A stretch of 64,000 bases of DNA from Staphylococcus roterodami (GCA_022493055.1 CP092781.1:1240001-1304000); one strand, 5' to 3'. Counted from the stretch's first letter, positions 10,160 to 22,531 are shown. A program made the numbers and translations. The notes: generated from the sequence alone by a model not told the origin.

Positions 10160-10951
10160 ATGAGAATAATGTTTATAGGGGATATCGTAGGTAAAATTGG
10201 AAGAGATGCAATTGAAACTTATATTCCTCAACTGAAACAAAAATATAGACCGACCGTAACAATTGTTAATGCTGAAAATGCAGCACATGGAAAAGGTTTG
10301 ACTGAAAAAATTTACAAGCAATTACTAAGAAATGGCGTAGATTTCATGACGATGGGTAATCATACATATGGTCAAAGAGAAATTTATGATTTTATAGATG
10401 AAGCGAAGCGCTTAGTAAGACCTGCCAATTTTCCTGAAGAAGCTCCAGGAGTTGGCATGCGATTTATTCAAATTAATGATATAAAATTAGCTGTAATTAA
10501 TTTGCAAGGGCGTGCATTTATGCCTGATATTGATGATCCATTTAAAAAAGCTAATCAATTGATTAAAGAAGCACAAGCAGTTACACCATATATATTTGTT
10601 GATTTTCATGCAGAAACAACTTCAGAAAAGTATGCAATGGGTTGGCATCTAGATGGAAGAGCGAGTGCTGTTGTCGGAACCCATACACATATCCAAACTG
10701 CAGATGAACGTATTTTGCCAAATGGAACTGGATATATAACAGATGTAGGAATGACAGGATTTTACGATGGTATTTTAGGAATAAATAAAACAGAAGTTAT
10801 CGAACGTTTTATAACAAGTTTACCTCAAAGACACGTTGTTCCAAATGAGGGAAGAAGTGTTTTATCAGGTGTAATTATTGATTTAGATAAAGAAGGTAAA
10901 ACAAAACATATTGAACGTATACTAATTAATGAAGATCATCCATTAAAATAA
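10160..10951 (+). CDS. ymdB: Metallophosphoesterase YmdB
   Basis: A 263-residue phosphodiesterase. Metal-ligand motifs are all visible in order: MFIGDIVGKIGRD, VNAENAAHG, MGNHTYGQRE, FVDFHAETTSEK and VGTHTHIQTAD. In Bacillus the orthologue hydrolyses 2',3'-cyclic nucleotides and affects biofilm and motility; it commonly follows rny, as here. GAGAGGATGAACTGAAC precedes the ATG, the usable part being the GAGAGGA core. It ends about 80 bases before a terminator-like hairpin. Confidence 0.95.
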   Translation: MRIMFIGDIVGKIGRDAIETYIPQLKQKYRPTVTIVNAENAAHGKGLTEKIYKQLLRNGVDFMTMGNHTYGQREIYDFIDEAKRLVRPANFPEEAPGVGMRFIQINDIKLAVINLQGRAFMPDIDDPFKKANQLIKEAQAVTPYIFVDFHAETTSEKYAMGWHLDGRASAVVGTHTHIQTADERILPNGTGYITDVGMTGFYDGILGINKTEVIERFITSLPQRHVVPNEGRSVLSGVIIDLDKEGKTKHIERILINEDHPLK

Positions 10952-11032
10952 ATATATTTTATATTAAGTTTCGAAAATGATTTAAATCTATAAAATTGAG
11001 ATATATCGTCCATTAGTATGAATTTAATATAG

Positions 11033-11069
11033 TACCACTGTTTACATAGTAAATCGGTGGTTCTTTTTG
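11033..11069 (+). terminator. Terminator after ymdB
   Basis: An imperfect hairpin (ACCACTGTTTAC with GTAAATCGGTGGT) followed by TTCTTTTTG, placed between ymdB and korA. Confidence 0.6.
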
Positions 11070-11111
11070 TTATCATTTAATATGAAATATATCCGTAGGA
11101 GGCATATAACT

Positions 11112-12872
11112 ATGAAACCACAATTATCGTGGAAAGTTGGCGGACAACAAGGTGAAGGTATTGAATCGACAGGTGAAATCTTCGCCACGGCTATGAATAG
11201 AAAAGGGTATTATTTATATGGATATAGACATTTTTCAAGTCGTATCAAAGGTGGACATACAAATAATAAAATTAGGGTTTCAACGACGCCTGTTCATGCA
11301 ATCAGTGATACTTTAGATATATTGATTGCTTTTGATCAAGAAACAATTGATGTTAACCATCATGAAATGAGAGAAGATAGCATTATTTTAGCTGATGCCA
11401 AGGCTAAACCGGTTAAACCTGAAGGCTGTCTTGCTCAACTTATTGAGTTACCTTTTACTACTACTGCTAAAGAATTAGGTACGGCATTAATGAAAAATAT
11501 GGTTGCAATTGGAGCAACTAGTGCATTGATGAATTTAAATACAGATACTTTTGAGTCTCTTATTACAAACATGTTTTCTAAAAAAGGTGATAAAGTAGTT
11601 GAAGTAAATATACAAGCACTGAACGAAGGTTATCAGTTAATGCAATCGTACATACCAGAGATTACAGGTGATTTTGAATTGGATTCAACTGATGAAGAAC
11701 CTCATTTATATATGATTGGAAATGATGCTATCGGGTTAGGTGCGATAGCTGCTGGTTCTCAATTTATGGCTGCTTATCCTATCACACCAGCTTCTGAAAT
11801 AATGGAATATATGATTGCTAATTTACCTAAAGTGAATGGAGCTGTTATTCAAACTGAAGATGAAATAGCTGCTGCAACAATGGCTATTGGAGCGAATTAT
11901 GGTGGTGTTAGAGCATTTACAGCTAGTGCTGGCCCAGGTTTATCATTGATGATGGAGGCAATAGGATTGTCTGGAATGACTGAAACACCTTTAGTTATTA
12001 TTAATACCCAACGTGGAGGGCCATCTACTGGTTTGCCAACTAAACAAGAGCAATCAGATTTAATGCAAATGATTTATGGAACTCATGGGGATATTCCTAA
12101 AATTGTAGTCGCACCAACTGATGCTGAAGATGCATTCTACTTAACAATTGAGGCGTTTAATTTAGCAGAAGAATATCAATGTCCTGTAATTGTTTTAAGT
12201 GATTTACAATTATCTTTAGGTAAACAAACAGTTGAAAAATTAGATTATAATCGTATTGAAATTAAACGCGGGTCATTGATTCAAACTAATGTTGAGCGCG
12301 ATGAAGATGATAAAGGTTATTTCAAGCGTTATGCATTAACTACAAATGGTGTTTCACCACGACCAATCCCTGGAGTAAAAGGGGGAATTCATCATATTAC
12401 TGGTGTCGAACACAACGAAGAAGGGAAACCAAGTGAATCAGCATTAAATAGAAAACAACAAATGGATAAACGTATGAAAAAAACAGAACATTTATTAATT
12501 GAATCACCAGTTGAGGCAGACATACAACATGATGATGCTGACATTCTATATATTGGTTTCATATCAACAAAAGGTGCAATCCATGAAGGTAGTAAACGTT
12601 TAAATCAACAAGGTATAAAAGTTAATACGTTGCAAATAAGACAGTTACATCCATTCCCAACTAAGGTAGTCCAAGAAGCTGCTGATAAAGCTAAAAAAGT
12701 TGTTGTTGTGGAACATAATTATCAAGGTCAATTAGCAAGTATTATTAAAATGAATGTCAATATTCATAATAAGTTGGAAAATTATACAAAATATGATGGT
12801 ACACCTTTCCTACCACATGAAATTGAAGAAAAAGGAAAAGAAATTGCTACGGAAATTAAGGAGATGGTATAA
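11112..12872 (+). CDS. korA: 2-oxoacid:ferredoxin oxidoreductase, alpha (gamma-alpha fused) subunit
   Basis: 586 residues from ATG 11112, which has TAGGAGG nine bases upstream; upstream in-frame starts lack a site. The N-terminal third is the gamma domain (GGQQGEGIESTGEIF, YGYRHFSSRIKGGHTNNK). The alpha pyrimidine-binding domain follows (AAYPITPASEIMEYM, TASAGPGLSLMMEA, TQRGGPSTGLPTKQEQ) and then the transketolase-like C-terminal domain. With KorB it decarboxylates 2-oxoacids (probably 2-oxoglutarate or pyruvate) to acyl-CoA with reduced ferredoxin. The next gene's ATG follows the stop with no gap. Substrate cannot be settled from sequence. Confidence 0.93.
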   Translation: MKPQLSWKVGGQQGEGIESTGEIFATAMNRKGYYLYGYRHFSSRIKGGHTNNKIRVSTTPVHAISDTLDILIAFDQETIDVNHHEMREDSIILADAKAKPVKPEGCLAQLIELPFTTTAKELGTALMKNMVAIGATSALMNLNTDTFESLITNMFSKKGDKVVEVNIQALNEGYQLMQSYIPEITGDFELDSTDEEPHLYMIGNDAIGLGAIAAGSQFMAAYPITPASEIMEYMIANLPKVNGAVIQTEDEIAAATMAIGANYGGVRAFTASAGPGLSLMMEAIGLSGMTETPLVIINTQRGGPSTGLPTKQEQSDLMQMIYGTHGDIPKIVVAPTDAEDAFYLTIEAFNLAEEYQCPVIVLSDLQLSLGKQTVEKLDYNRIEIKRGSLIQTNVERDEDDKGYFKRYALTTNGVSPRPIPGVKGGIHHITGVEHNEEGKPSESALNRKQQMDKRMKKTEHLLIESPVEADIQHDDADILYIGFISTKGAIHEGSKRLNQQGIKVNTLQIRQLHPFPTKVVQEAADKAKKVVVVEHNYQGQLASIIKMNVNIHNKLENYTKYDGTPFLPHEIEEKGKEIATEIKEMV

Positions 12873-13739
<867 letters not shown>

Positions 13740-13744
13740 TAATT

Positions 13745-13802
13745 AAAACTGAGTCGTATAAATGAATTTATTATAGATCCATTTATGCTATTCAGTTTTT
13801 TT
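13745..13802 (+). terminator. Terminator after korAB
   Basis: AAACTGA...CATAAATG arms pair as an imperfect stem ending in TCAGTTTTTTT. Confidence 0.6.
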
Positions 13803-13832
13803 ACTATCAAAAATTTTAAAGGGGTTTTATAA

Positions 13833-14123
13833 ATGCAAGATACATTAATGAGTATTCAAATTATTCCTAAGACACCAAACAATGACAATGTTATACCATA
13901 TGTCGATGAAGCGATTAAAATTATTGATGAGTCAGGATTGCATTATAGGGTCGGACCATTAGAAACAACAGTGCAAGGAAACATGAATGAATGTTTGATT
14001 TTAATACAATCTCTAAATGAACGAATGGTAGAACTTGAATGTCCAAGTATTATTAGTCAAGTAAAGTTTTATCACGTACCTGAAGGAATTTCTATCGAAA
14101 CTTTAACTGAAAAATATGATTGA
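13833..14123 (+). CDS. MTH1187/YkoF-family thiamine-binding protein
   Basis: A 96-residue protein of the DUF77 (MTH1187) family. It has the typical start MSIQIIPKTPNND followed by YVDEAIKIIDESGLHYRVGPLETTVQG. Family members are ferredoxin-fold tetramers that bind thiamine or its pyrimidine moiety. AAAGGGG precedes the ATG. It follows the thiamine-pyrophosphate-dependent korAB and lies 2 kb from a ThiW transporter subunit, so a vitamin B1 link is plausible but inferred. Confidence 0.85.
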   Translation: MQDTLMSIQIIPKTPNNDNVIPYVDEAIKIIDESGLHYRVGPLETTVQGNMNECLILIQSLNERMVELECPSIISQVKFYHVPEGISIETLTEKYD

Positions 14124-14246
14124 TTAATATGACTAGTTTTGATTTGATTTTGCGGATTGACGAATAATTTTGTCTGCTTTTGCACTTTATAGCTAAATTT
14201 AATATAATTATTTAATGATACGGGCAAATAGAAAGGATTTTGAAAA

Positions 14247-15791
14247 GTGAACGAAGAGCAAAGAAAAGCAAGTTCTTTAGATGTTTTAGCTGAAAGAGAC
14301 AAGAAAGCTGAAAAAGATTATAGCAAATATTTTGAACATGTTTACCAACCGCCGAGTTTAAAAGAAGCAAAAAAACGTGGTAAACAAGAAGTTCGTTATA
14401 ATAGAGATTTTCAAATTGATGAGAAATATCGTGGGATGGGGAACGATCGTACATTTTTAATTAAAACGTATGGTTGTCAAATGAATGCGCATGACACAGA
14501 AGTCATTGCAGGTATACTTGAAGCCCTTGGTTATCAAGCTACAAGTGATATAAATACAGCAGATGTTATTTTAATTAATACATGTGCAATTAGAGAGAAT
14601 GCAGAAAATAAAGTATTTAGTGAAATTGGTAATTTAAAACATTTGAAAAAAGAACGTCCAGACATATTGATTGGCGTTTGTGGATGTATGTCACAAGAAG
14701 AATCGGTTGTGAATAAGATTTTAAAATCTTATCAGAATGTCGATATGATTTTTGGTACACATAACATACATCATTTACCAGAAATTTTAGAAGAAGCATA
14801 TTTATCAAAAGCAATGGTTGTAGAAGTATGGTCAAAAGAGGGAGACGTTATTGAAAATCTTCCGAAAGTACGACAAGGTAATATTAAAGCATGGGTAAAT
14901 ATTATGTATGGTTGCGACAAGTTTTGTACATATTGCATTGTACCATTTACAAGAGGTAAAGAGCGTAGTCGTAGACCTGAAGATATTATTGATGAGGTTC
15001 GTGAACTTGCTCGTGAAGGATACAAAGAGATTACGTTGTTAGGTCAAAATGTTAATTCATATGGTAAAGATTTACAAGATATGCAATATGATTTAGGAGA
15101 CCTTTTAGAGGCAATTTCTAAAATAGCTATTCCTAGAGTTCGTTTTACCACGAGTCATCCTTGGGATTTTACTGATCATATGATAGATGTAATAGCTGAA
15201 GGCGGAAATATTGTGCCTCATATACATTTGCCAGTTCAATCTGGTAATAATGCAGTGTTAAAAATTATGGGCAGAAAGTATACACGTGAGAGTTATTTGG
15301 ACTTAGTGAAACGAATTAAAGAAAGAATTCCAAATGTAGCTTTAACAACTGATATCATTGTAGGATATCCAAATGAATCGGAAGAACAATTCGAGGAAAC
15401 ATTAACGTTATACGATGAAGTTAAGTTTGAACATGCATATACGTATTTATATTCTCAGCGTGATGGTACACCAGCAGCAAAAATGAAAGATAATGTACCT
15501 TTAGATGTTAAAGAGGAACGATTACAACGATTGAATAAAAAAGTTGGTCACTACTCACAAATGGCTATGAGTAATTACGAAGGTCAAACAGTTACAGTAT
15601 TGTGTGAAGGTAGTAGTAAAAAAGATGAACAAGTTCTTGCAGGTTATACTGATAAAAATAAACTTGTGAATTTTAAAGCACCTAAAGAAATGATTGGTAA
15701 ATTAGTTGAAGTGCACATAGATGAAGCTAAACAATATTCATTAAATGGTAGCTTTATTAAAGAAGTGAGTGCAGAAATGGTGATTCAATAA
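14247..15791 (+). CDS. miaB: tRNA-2-methylthio-N6-dimethylallyladenosine synthase
   Basis: A 514-residue radical-SAM methylthiotransferase read from GTG 14247 behind AAAGGAT. The N-terminal MTTase domain begins at [14 protein letters not shown] (about residue 72) with further cysteines in INTCAIRE and GVCGCMSQ. The radical-SAM cluster is C223-x3-C227-x2-C230 ([12 protein letters not shown]), and a TRAM domain closes the protein. It adds a methylthio group to i6A37 of tRNA. The substrate-making enzyme MiaA is also in this window at 27991. The next gene starts directly at the stop. Confidence 0.97.
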   Translation: MNEEQRKASSLDVLAERDKKAEKDYSKYFEHVYQPPSLKEAKKRGKQEVRYNRDFQIDEKYRGMGNDRTFLIKTYGCQMNAHDTEVIAGILEALGYQATSDINTADVILINTCAIRENAENKVFSEIGNLKHLKKERPDILIGVCGCMSQEESVVNKILKSYQNVDMIFGTHNIHHLPEILEEAYLSKAMVVEVWSKEGDVIENLPKVRQGNIKAWVNIMYGCDKFCTYCIVPFTRGKERSRRPEDIIDEVRELAREGYKEITLLGQNVNSYGKDLQDMQYDLGDLLEAISKIAIPRVRFTTSHPWDFTDHMIDVIAEGGNIVPHIHLPVQSGNNAVLKIMGRKYTRESYLDLVKRIKERIPNVALTTDIIVGYPNESEEQFEETLTLYDEVKFEHAYTYLYSQRDGTPAAKMKDNVPLDVKEERLQRLNKKVGHYSQMAMSNYEGQTVTVLCEGSSKKDEQVLAGYTDKNKLVNFKAPKEMIGKLVEVHIDEAKQYSLNGSFIKEVSAEMVIQ

Positions 15792-16157
15792 ATGTATACT
15801 AAAAATGATGTATTACAACAAGCGGATAGTATTGCAAATAAAATTAATAATTTGGAAACTATCAAAACGTATCAGCAAATAGAAGCACAAATTCATCGTA
15901 ATCAAAAGATACAGAAAAAAATGGATGCATTAAAAAAGCAACAAAAGCAAGCTGTAAACTTTCAAAATTATGGAAAGCAAAATGCGTTAGCTCAATCAGA
16001 ACATACTATCCATAATATTGAAACTGAAATAAATACACTACCTATAGTTGAGCAATTTCAAACTTCCCAATTTGAAGCGAATCAATTACTTCAATTGTTT
16101 ATATCTACATTGGAAATGCGTTTAAATGATCATAATAAAGCCAAACATAGTGATTAA
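15792..16157 (+). CDS. RicA-family (YmcA/YlbF) regulator
   Basis: A 121-residue helical, glutamine- and lysine-rich protein. The Com_YlbF signature is visible in residues about 20-110 (NLETIKTYQQIEAQIHRNQK, LALYDH-like helices near the C-terminus). In Bacillus RicA acts with RicT and RicF and promotes RNase Y-dependent processing of specific mRNAs; rny is also in this window. Its ATG follows the miaB stop without a gap, a conserved arrangement. Confidence 0.85.
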   Translation: MYTKNDVLQQADSIANKINNLETIKTYQQIEAQIHRNQKIQKKMDALKKQQKQAVNFQNYGKQNALAQSEHTIHNIETEINTLPIVEQFQTSQFEANQLLQLFISTLEMRLNDHNKAKHSD

Positions 16158-16183
16158 TAACAAACAAAAAGGAGAACAATCAT

Positions 16184-16675
16184 ATGAAATCAAGAAAACT
16201 GGCTATAACTGCACTTTTAATTGCAATAAATGTTGTATTAAGCAGTATTATCATCATTCCATTAGGTCCGGTTAAAGCAGCACCAGTACAACATTTTGTT
16301 AATGTATTAAGTGCTGTAATAGTTGGTCCTTGGTATGGATTAGCACAAGCCCTTATATCATCAATTCTAAGAGTTCTTTTTGGCACAGGAACAGCGTTTG
16401 CATTTCCAGGAAGTATGATTGGTGTTTTATTGGCAAGTATGTTTTATATTTATCGCAAGCACATATTTATGGCAGCGGTCGGCGAAGTGCTTGGAACTGG
16501 CGTTATTGGCAGTTTAGTGTGTATACCTTTAGCATACATAATCGGACTTCAAGACTTCTTTATTAAACCTTTAATGATTACATTTATAGTCTCAAGTGCT
16601 ATTGGTTCAATAGTAAGTTATTTCTTATTAATAACTTTAAAAAAACGTGGAATACTCCAAAAGTTTTTAAAATAA
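16184..16675 (+). CDS. thiW: ECF transporter S component ThiW
   Basis: A 163-residue membrane protein with five to six hydrophobic helices. It has the S-component features MKSRKLAITALLIAINVVLS and VQHFVNVLSAVIVGPWYG. The ThiW family is predicted to capture the thiazole precursor of thiamine for the shared ECF energising module, which is encoded elsewhere. AAAGGAGA precedes the ATG. Substrate is by family; I do not see a TPP riboswitch in the 25-base gap upstream. Confidence 0.85.
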   Translation: MKSRKLAITALLIAINVVLSSIIIIPLGPVKAAPVQHFVNVLSAVIVGPWYGLAQALISSILRVLFGTGTAFAFPGSMIGVLLASMFYIYRKHIFMAAVGEVLGTGVIGSLVCIPLAYIIGLQDFFIKPLMITFIVSSAIGSIVSYFLLITLKKRGILQKFLK

Positions 16676-16722
16676 TTTTATACTTAATGGTTTCGATTCG
16701 AATCATAGTACATATTGATTTT

Positions 16723-16816
16723 GAACGCCCTTACCTTTATCATACTTAAAACATGTTAGTGCTTTGAATGAATTTTCATACATGTTTTACTTCAAATTAA
16801 AGGTTTGAGGCGTTTT
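16723..16816 (+). other. Structured intergenic element between thiW and mutS
   Basis: Outer arms AACGCC and GGCGTT, a second pair ACCTTT/AAAGGT and an inner AAAACATGT/ACATGTTTT form a nested, multi-stem fold about 90 bases long, ending in a short T-rich stretch. It may be the thiW terminator or a small RNA. The rest of the 16676-16956 gap holds no gene. Confidence 0.4.
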
Positions 16817-16956
16817 CTTGTTATATGGTATGAATAGGTTTGTAAAAGTAAGTATGTTAAAATATACAAGTTAAATAATTAATATTTAGAAAGCATATAA
16901 ATGAAAAAATTATATAGACAAATTTTAAAAAGAGACAAGGGTTGTGAAAAAATAAT

Positions 16957-19557
16957 ATGTCTAATGTTACACCAATGATGCAACAATATTTAAAAATAAA
17001 ATCAGAATACCAAGATTGTTTATTATTTTTCAGACTTGGAGATTTCTATGAAATGTTTTATGAAGATGCAAAAGAAGCATCACGAGTACTTGAAATTACA
17101 TTAACTAAAAGAGATGCAAAAAAAGAAAATCCTATTCCAATGTGTGGAGTACCATATCATTCGGCAGACAGTTATATCGATACACTTGTTAATAATGGAT
17201 ATAAAGTGGCAATTTGTGAGCAAATGGAAGATCCTAAGCAAACAAAGGGTATGGTTAGACGTGAGGTTGTAAGAATTGTGACACCAGGCACTGTTATGGA
17301 GCAAGGTGGCGTTGATGATAAACAGAATAACTATATTTTGAGTTTTGTCATAAAACAGCCTGAAATTGCGCTTAGTTACTGCGATGTTTCTACTGGGGAA
17401 CTAAAGGTGACGTACTTTAATGATGAGGCAACTTTATTAAATGAAATTACGACTATAAACCCCAATGAAGTTGTCGTTAATGAAAATTTGTCAGAGCATT
17501 TAAAGAGACAAATTAATATGGTGACAGAGACAATTACAATTAGAGATACTTTGTCAACAGAGACATATAGTGTGAATCAATCTGAGCATCAATTGATGTA
17601 TCAAGCAACACAATTATTGTTAGATTATATTCACCATACACAAAAACGTGATTTATCACACATAGAAGATGTTGTTCAATATGCAGCAATTGATTATATG
17701 AAGATGGATTTTTATGCGAAAAGAAATCTTGAACTAACAGAAAGTATCAGATTAAAATCGAAAAAAGGTACGTTACTGTGGTTGATGGATGAAACAAAAA
17801 CGCCAATGGGCGCGCGCCGTTTAAAACAATGGATTGATAGACCATTGATAAATAAACAACAAATAGAATCAAGGTTAGATATCGTTGATGAGTTTAGTAA
17901 ACATTTTATTGAAAGAGATACTCTAAGAAATTATCTTAATCAAGTTTATGATATTGAGCGACTTGTAGGGCGTGTAAGTTATGGTAATGTTAATGCGAGA
18001 GATTTAATTCAACTTAAACATTCAATATCAGAAATTCCGAATATTAAAGCTTTATTAAATTCTATGAATCAAGATACGTTAGAACAAGTAAATCAACTAG
18101 AACCACTAGATGACTTGCTTGAAGTTTTAGAACAAAGTTTAGTAGAAGAACCCCCGATTTCTGTTAAAGATGGTGGATTGTTTAAAGTTGGATTTAATAA
18201 GCAATTAGATGAATATCTTGAAGCGTCAAAAAATGGTAAAACTTGGCTAGCAGAGCTACAAGCAAAAGAAAGACAACGTACGGGTATCAAATCATTAAAA
18301 ATAAGTTTTAATAAAGTGTTTGGTTATTTTATAGAAATAACACGTGCGAATTTACAAAATTTTGAACCAAGTGATTTTGGTTATATGAGGAAACAGACTT
18401 TATCTAACGCAGAACGTTTTATTACAGATGAGCTCAAAGAAAAAGAGGACATTATTTTAGGTGCAGAAGATAAAGCGATTGAACTAGAATACCAATTGTT
18501 TGTTCAATTACGTGAAGAAGTTAAAAAATATACAGAACGTTTGCAACAACAAGCTAAAATTATTTCAGAGCTGGATTGTTTACAAAGTTTTGCAGAAATA
18601 GCACAAAAATATAATTATACAAGACCAACATTCAGTGATAATAAGACTTTGAATTTAATTGAATCAAGGCATCCAGTTGTAGAAAGAGTAATGGATTATA
18701 ATGATTATGTTCCTAACGATTGTTGCTTAGATAACGAGACATTTATTTATCTTATTACAGGTCCAAACATGTCCGGTAAATCAACGTATATGAGACAAGT
18801 TGCAATTATTAGTATCATGGCACAAATGGGCGCCTATGTTCCGTGTAAAGAAGCGGTTTTACCACTATTTGATCAAATTTTCACGAGGATTGGTGCAGCA
18901 GATGATTTAGTTTCAGGTAAGAGTACATTTATGGTGGAAATGTTAGAAGCTCAAAAAGCGTTAACATATGCAACTGAAGATAGTTTGATTATTTTTGATG
19001 AAATTGGGCGTGGTACATCAACTTATGACGGTTTAGCATTAGCACAAGCTATGATTGAATATGTAGCTCAAACATCTCATGCAAAAACATTATTCTCTAC
19101 GCATTATCATGAATTAACTACATTGGATCAAGCATTACCAAGTCTGAAAAATGTTCATGTTGCTGCAAATGAGTATAAAGGTGAACTTATATTCTTGCAT
19201 AAGGTTAAAGATGGAGCTGTTGATGATAGTTACGGAATTCAAGTTGCCAAATTAGCTGATTTACCTGAAAAAGTTATAAGTAGAGCCCAAGTTATTTTGA
19301 ATGACTTTGAAGAAACTGCTGGAAAAAAACAAATAAATCCCGAATTAACTAAAAATGCAGATGACATAATACAAGTTGAATCAAAAACAAATACTAAAGA
19401 TATATCACAAAAAGACTTTGAACAAGCTTCATTTGATTTGTTCGAAAACGAGCAACAAAGTGAAATTGAATTACAAATTAAAAATTTGAATTTATCAAAC
19501 ATGACGCCAATTGAAGCTTTGCTGAAATTAAGTGAATTACAAAATCAATTAAAATAG
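16957..19557 (+). CDS. mutS: DNA mismatch repair protein MutS
   Basis: An 866-residue MutS. The mismatch-recognition motif is in the N-terminus ([15 protein letters not shown], the Phe-x-Glu of GDFYEMF-type). Connector, lever and clamp regions follow, and the ATPase domain has Walker [10 protein letters not shown] (about residue 602), Walker [17 protein letters not shown] and the STHYHEL switch. It binds mispairs and recruits MutL, which is encoded 12 bases downstream. The ribosome-binding site is weak (a GGGTTGTGA stretch). Full-length and undamaged. Confidence 0.98.
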   Translation: MSNVTPMMQQYLKIKSEYQDCLLFFRLGDFYEMFYEDAKEASRVLEITLTKRDAKKENPIPMCGVPYHSADSYIDTLVNNGYKVAICEQMEDPKQTKGMVRREVVRIVTPGTVMEQGGVDDKQNNYILSFVIKQPEIALSYCDVSTGELKVTYFNDEATLLNEITTINPNEVVVNENLSEHLKRQINMVTETITIRDTLSTETYSVNQSEHQLMYQATQLLLDYIHHTQKRDLSHIEDVVQYAAIDYMKMDFYAKRNLELTESIRLKSKKGTLLWLMDETKTPMGARRLKQWIDRPLINKQQIESRLDIVDEFSKHFIERDTLRNYLNQVYDIERLVGRVSYGNVNARDLIQLKHSISEIPNIKALLNSMNQDTLEQVNQLEPLDDLLEVLEQSLVEEPPISVKDGGLFKVGFNKQLDEYLEASKNGKTWLAELQAKERQRTGIKSLKISFNKVFGYFIEITRANLQNFEPSDFGYMRKQTLSNAERFITDELKEKEDIILGAEDKAIELEYQLFVQLREEVKKYTERLQQQAKIISELDCLQSFAEIAQKYNYTRPTFSDNKTLNLIESRHPVVERVMDYNDYVPNDCCLDNETFIYLITGPNMSGKSTYMRQVAIISIMAQMGAYVPCKEAVLPLFDQIFTRIGAADDLVSGKSTFMVEMLEAQKALTYATEDSLIIFDEIGRGTSTYDGLALAQAMIEYVAQTSHAKTLFSTHYHELTTLDQALPSLKNVHVAANEYKGELIFLHKVKDGAVDDSYGIQVAKLADLPEKVISRAQVILNDFEETAGKKQINPELTKNADDIIQVESKTNTKDISQKDFEQASFDLFENEQQSEIELQIKNLNLSNMTPIEALLKLSELQNQLK

Positions 19558-19569
19558 AGGTGTTGCAAA

Positions 19570-21576
19570 ATGGGGAAAATTAAAGAACTCCAAACCTCAT
19601 TAGCAAATAAAATCGCAGCAGGAGAAGTAGTTGAGAGACCTAGTTCAGTTGTTAAAGAGCTTTTAGAAAATGCAATCGATGCTGGTGCCACAGAAATAAG
19701 TATTGAAGTGGAAGAATCGGGTGTTCAATCTATACGTGTTGTCGATAACGGAAGTGGCATTGAAGCTGAAGACTTAGGCCTAGTCTTTCATCGACATGCG
19801 ACAAGTAAATTAGACCAAGATGAAGATTTATTCCATATTAGAACTTTAGGATTTCGTGGAGAAGCGTTAGCTAGTATTTCATCAGTTGCAAAAGTAACAT
19901 TAAAAACTTGTACTGATAATGCTAATGGAAATGAAATTTATGTTGAAAATGGTGAAATTTTAAATCATAAGCCTGCCAAAGCCAAAAAAGGCACAGATAT
20001 ACTCGTTGAGTCATTATTTTATAATACGCCAGCACGTTTAAAATATATCAAAAGTTTATATACAGAATTAGGTAAAATTACTGATATTGTTAATAGAATG
20101 GCAATGAGTCATCCTGATATCCGTATATCTCTTGTTTCTGATGGAAAAATAATGTTAAGTACAAACGGATCAGGGCGTACTAATGAAGTGATGGCAGAAA
20201 TTTACGGTATGAAAGTAGCTCGTGATTTAGTACATATTTCTGGTGATACAAGTGATTATCATATTGAAGGTTTTGTCGCTAAACCTGAACATTCAAGAAG
20301 TAATAAGCACTATATTTCAATTTTTATTAATGGGCGATATATAAAAAATTTCATGTTAAATAAAGCAATTTTAGAAGGTTACCATACACTATTAACAATT
20401 GGTAGGTTCCCGATTTGTTATATTAATATTGAAATGGATCCAATTTTAGTAGATGTCAATGTACACCCTACTAAATTAGAAGTGCGTCTTTCAAAAGAAG
20501 AACAACTTTACCAATTAATTGTTAATAAAATACAAGAAGCTTTTAAGGATCGTATTTTAATTCCTAAAAATAATCTAGATAATGCATCGAAAAAGAATAA
20601 AGTATTGCAATCATTTGAGCAACAGAAGATTGAATTCGAACAAAGACAAAAAGTAAATGAAACTCAAGTGAAGTCTGATATGTTTGGAAAAAATAATAGT
20701 GAGCAAGTTAAACAAGACACGCAATATCATGTTTCAGATTCAAGCGATGATTACAATCCATTCGTAACTAAAACATCTGAAAGCTTAATAGAAGAAGATG
20801 AAGTAGCCTCTTATAATAATACACGTGAAAAAGACGAAGACTACTTCAAAAAGCAACAAGAAATTTTACAGCAAATGGATCAAACTATCGAGCGACAAGA
20901 AGAAAGTTCTCATCAAAATATTGATAACCGTTCATCGGATGAATATTATGATTCAAGCGATATAAAAGGAACGAAAAGCAAAGATCCCAAACGTCGTATA
21001 CCTTATATGGAAATTGTTGGTCAAGTACATGGAACTTATATCATTGCTCAAAATGAATTTGGTATGTATATGATTGATCAACATGCGGCACAAGAAAGAA
21101 TTAAATATGAGTATTTTCGAGATAAAATTGGTGAAGTTACAAATGAAGTTCAGGACTTATTGATTCCATTGACGTTCCATTTTTCCAAAGATGAGCAGTT
21201 AATTATTGATCAATATAAAAATGAACTTCAACGTGTAGGTATTGTATTAGAACATTTTGGAGGTCATGATTATATTGTAAGCAGTTATCCAGTTTGGTTT
21301 CCTAAAGATGAAGTTGAAGAAATTATTAAAGATATGATTGAGTTAATTTTAGAAGAGAAAAAAGTTGATATTAAAAAATTGCGCGAGGAAGTAGCAATTA
21401 TGATGTCTTGTAAAAAATCAATTAAAGCAAATCATTATTTGCAAAAAAATGAAATGTCAGATTTGATTGATCAATTAAGAGAAGCGGAAGATCCATTTAC
21501 ATGTCCGCATGGTCGCCCAATTATTATTAATTTTTCAAAATATGAATTAGAAAAATTATTTAAGCGTGTAATGTAG
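19570..21576 (+). CDS. mutL: DNA mismatch repair protein MutL
   Basis: A 668-residue GHKL-ATPase. N-terminal motifs: [28 protein letters not shown] and the [12 protein letters not shown] lid. The linker from about 330 to 460 is long and highly charged. The C-terminal endonuclease motif [12 protein letters not shown] (DQHAx2Ex4E) is present, with [10 protein letters not shown] and the CPHGRP motif completing the metal site, so it is a nicking-type MutL. AGAGGTG precedes the ATG. It is transcribed with mutS and probably with glpP. Confidence 0.98.
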   Translation: MGKIKELQTSLANKIAAGEVVERPSSVVKELLENAIDAGATEISIEVEESGVQSIRVVDNGSGIEAEDLGLVFHRHATSKLDQDEDLFHIRTLGFRGEALASISSVAKVTLKTCTDNANGNEIYVENGEILNHKPAKAKKGTDILVESLFYNTPARLKYIKSLYTELGKITDIVNRMAMSHPDIRISLVSDGKIMLSTNGSGRTNEVMAEIYGMKVARDLVHISGDTSDYHIEGFVAKPEHSRSNKHYISIFINGRYIKNFMLNKAILEGYHTLLTIGRFPICYINIEMDPILVDVNVHPTKLEVRLSKEEQLYQLIVNKIQEAFKDRILIPKNNLDNASKKNKVLQSFEQQKIEFEQRQKVNETQVKSDMFGKNNSEQVKQDTQYHVSDSSDDYNPFVTKTSESLIEEDEVASYNNTREKDEDYFKKQQEILQQMDQTIERQEESSHQNIDNRSSDEYYDSSDIKGTKSKDPKRRIPYMEIVGQVHGTYIIAQNEFGMYMIDQHAAQERIKYEYFRDKIGEVTNEVQDLLIPLTFHFSKDEQLIIDQYKNELQRVGIVLEHFGGHDYIVSSYPVWFPKDEVEEIIKDMIELILEEKKVDIKKLREEVAIMMSCKKSIKANHYLQKNEMSDLIDQLREAEDPFTCPHGRPIIINFSKYELEKLFKRVM

Positions 21577-21590
21577 AGAGGATGAATCTA

Positions 21591-22124
21591 GTGAATAACA
21601 GCATACTACCTGCTATCAGAAATATTAAAGATTTAGAGAAATTAATTAAAACAAATCATAAAATGTGTGTGCTGCTTGATATGCATATTGGACACATTAA
21701 AAGCATAATGGAATTGCTTAAACAAAACGAAATTGAGTGTTTTATTCACATTGATTTAATTAAAGGTTTAAGCCATGATGAATACGCAAGCGAATTTATT
21801 ATTCAGCAATATAAGCCCAAAGGTATTGTTTCAACTAAATCGAAAGTGATCAAAAAGGCTAAGTCATTAAACACGTTAACTATTTTCAGAGTGTTTATAA
21901 TCGATAGCCAAGCATTAAAACGAAGTATTGATTTAATTAAAAAAGTTGAACCTGATTTCGTAGAAGTACTACCTGGTGTTGCTAGTAAGGCAATACATCA
22001 TATTCAAAAGGAAACAAATACTCAAGTTATTGCAGGTGGTTTAATTGATACAATTGATGAAGTTGAAGAAGCTGTAAAAAATGGTGCGAAATATGTAACG
22101 ACTAGTTATGAAAAGCTTTGGTAA
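21591..22124 (+). CDS. glpP: Glycerol uptake operon antiterminator GlpP
   Basis: A 177-residue RNA-binding antiterminator with a TIM-barrel-like fold (VLLDMHIGHIKSIMELLK; EVLPGVASKAIHHIQ; VIAGGLIDTIDEVEEAVKNGAKYVTTS). I start it at GTG 21591, which has GAGAGG nine bases upstream; an in-frame ATG at 21582 abuts that site with no spacing. With glycerol-3-phosphate, GlpP prevents termination in the leaders of glp operons. Two fitting leader terminators are in this window, before glpF and before glpD. Confidence 0.92.
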   Translation: MNNSILPAIRNIKDLEKLIKTNHKMCVLLDMHIGHIKSIMELLKQNEIECFIHIDLIKGLSHDEYASEFIIQQYKPKGIVSTKSKVIKKAKSLNTLTIFRVFIIDSQALKRSIDLIKKVEPDFVEVLPGVASKAIHHIQKETNTQVIAGGLIDTIDEVEEAVKNGAKYVTTSYEKLW

Positions 22125-22294
22125 GACAAATTCAATTGAGTTAGGTTGTTGACTATCTTATTTTTCAAATTTGAATGGTCAAATTATGATAGTGATTGTT
22201 GCAATTGAAATTAAATAAAAGTGGCTCCGTCTAATTGGACTGTTAAATTCAATAGCGGAGATTTATACTCGCAAACATTGAGAAATTTTAAAAT

Positions 22295-22345
22295 ACATCT
22301 CTAATTCGTTTTATATCCAAAGCGTCTTAGAGATGTTTATTTTTA
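22295..22345 (+). terminator. Terminator after glpP
   Basis: ACATCTCTAA (22295-22304) pairs perfectly with TTAGAGATGT (22327-22336), followed by TTATTTTTAT. A second hairpin-like pair, GGCTCCG with CGGAG, lies just upstream at 22223-22260. The 22125-22500 gap shows no gene. Confidence 0.7.
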
Positions 22346-22501
22346 TATAGGAAATAAGGTGTATTGATTTACAAAAAATGTTGATGCAAAAATTAAAATG
22401 CACAAAATTCCTTTAAGGCATGTCATTTTTACACTTTTATAATTAAACTACTTTTATAAAGACTTAAAAAATTAAATTTGACAAAATTTTTACGAAAATT
22501 A

Positions 22502-22531
22502 TTGACAACGCTTTCATAACGATAGTATCAT
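22502..22531 (+). promoter_or_regulatory. glpF promoter with overlapping cre (CcpA) site
   Basis: TTGACA at 22502-22507 and TATCAT at 22526-22531 (18-base spacing) form the promoter. TGACAACGCTTTCA (22503-22516) matches the catabolite-responsive element TGWAANCGNTNWCA at all but one position and covers the -35 box, so CcpA would block transcription on glucose. Prediction from sequence only. Confidence 0.7.
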
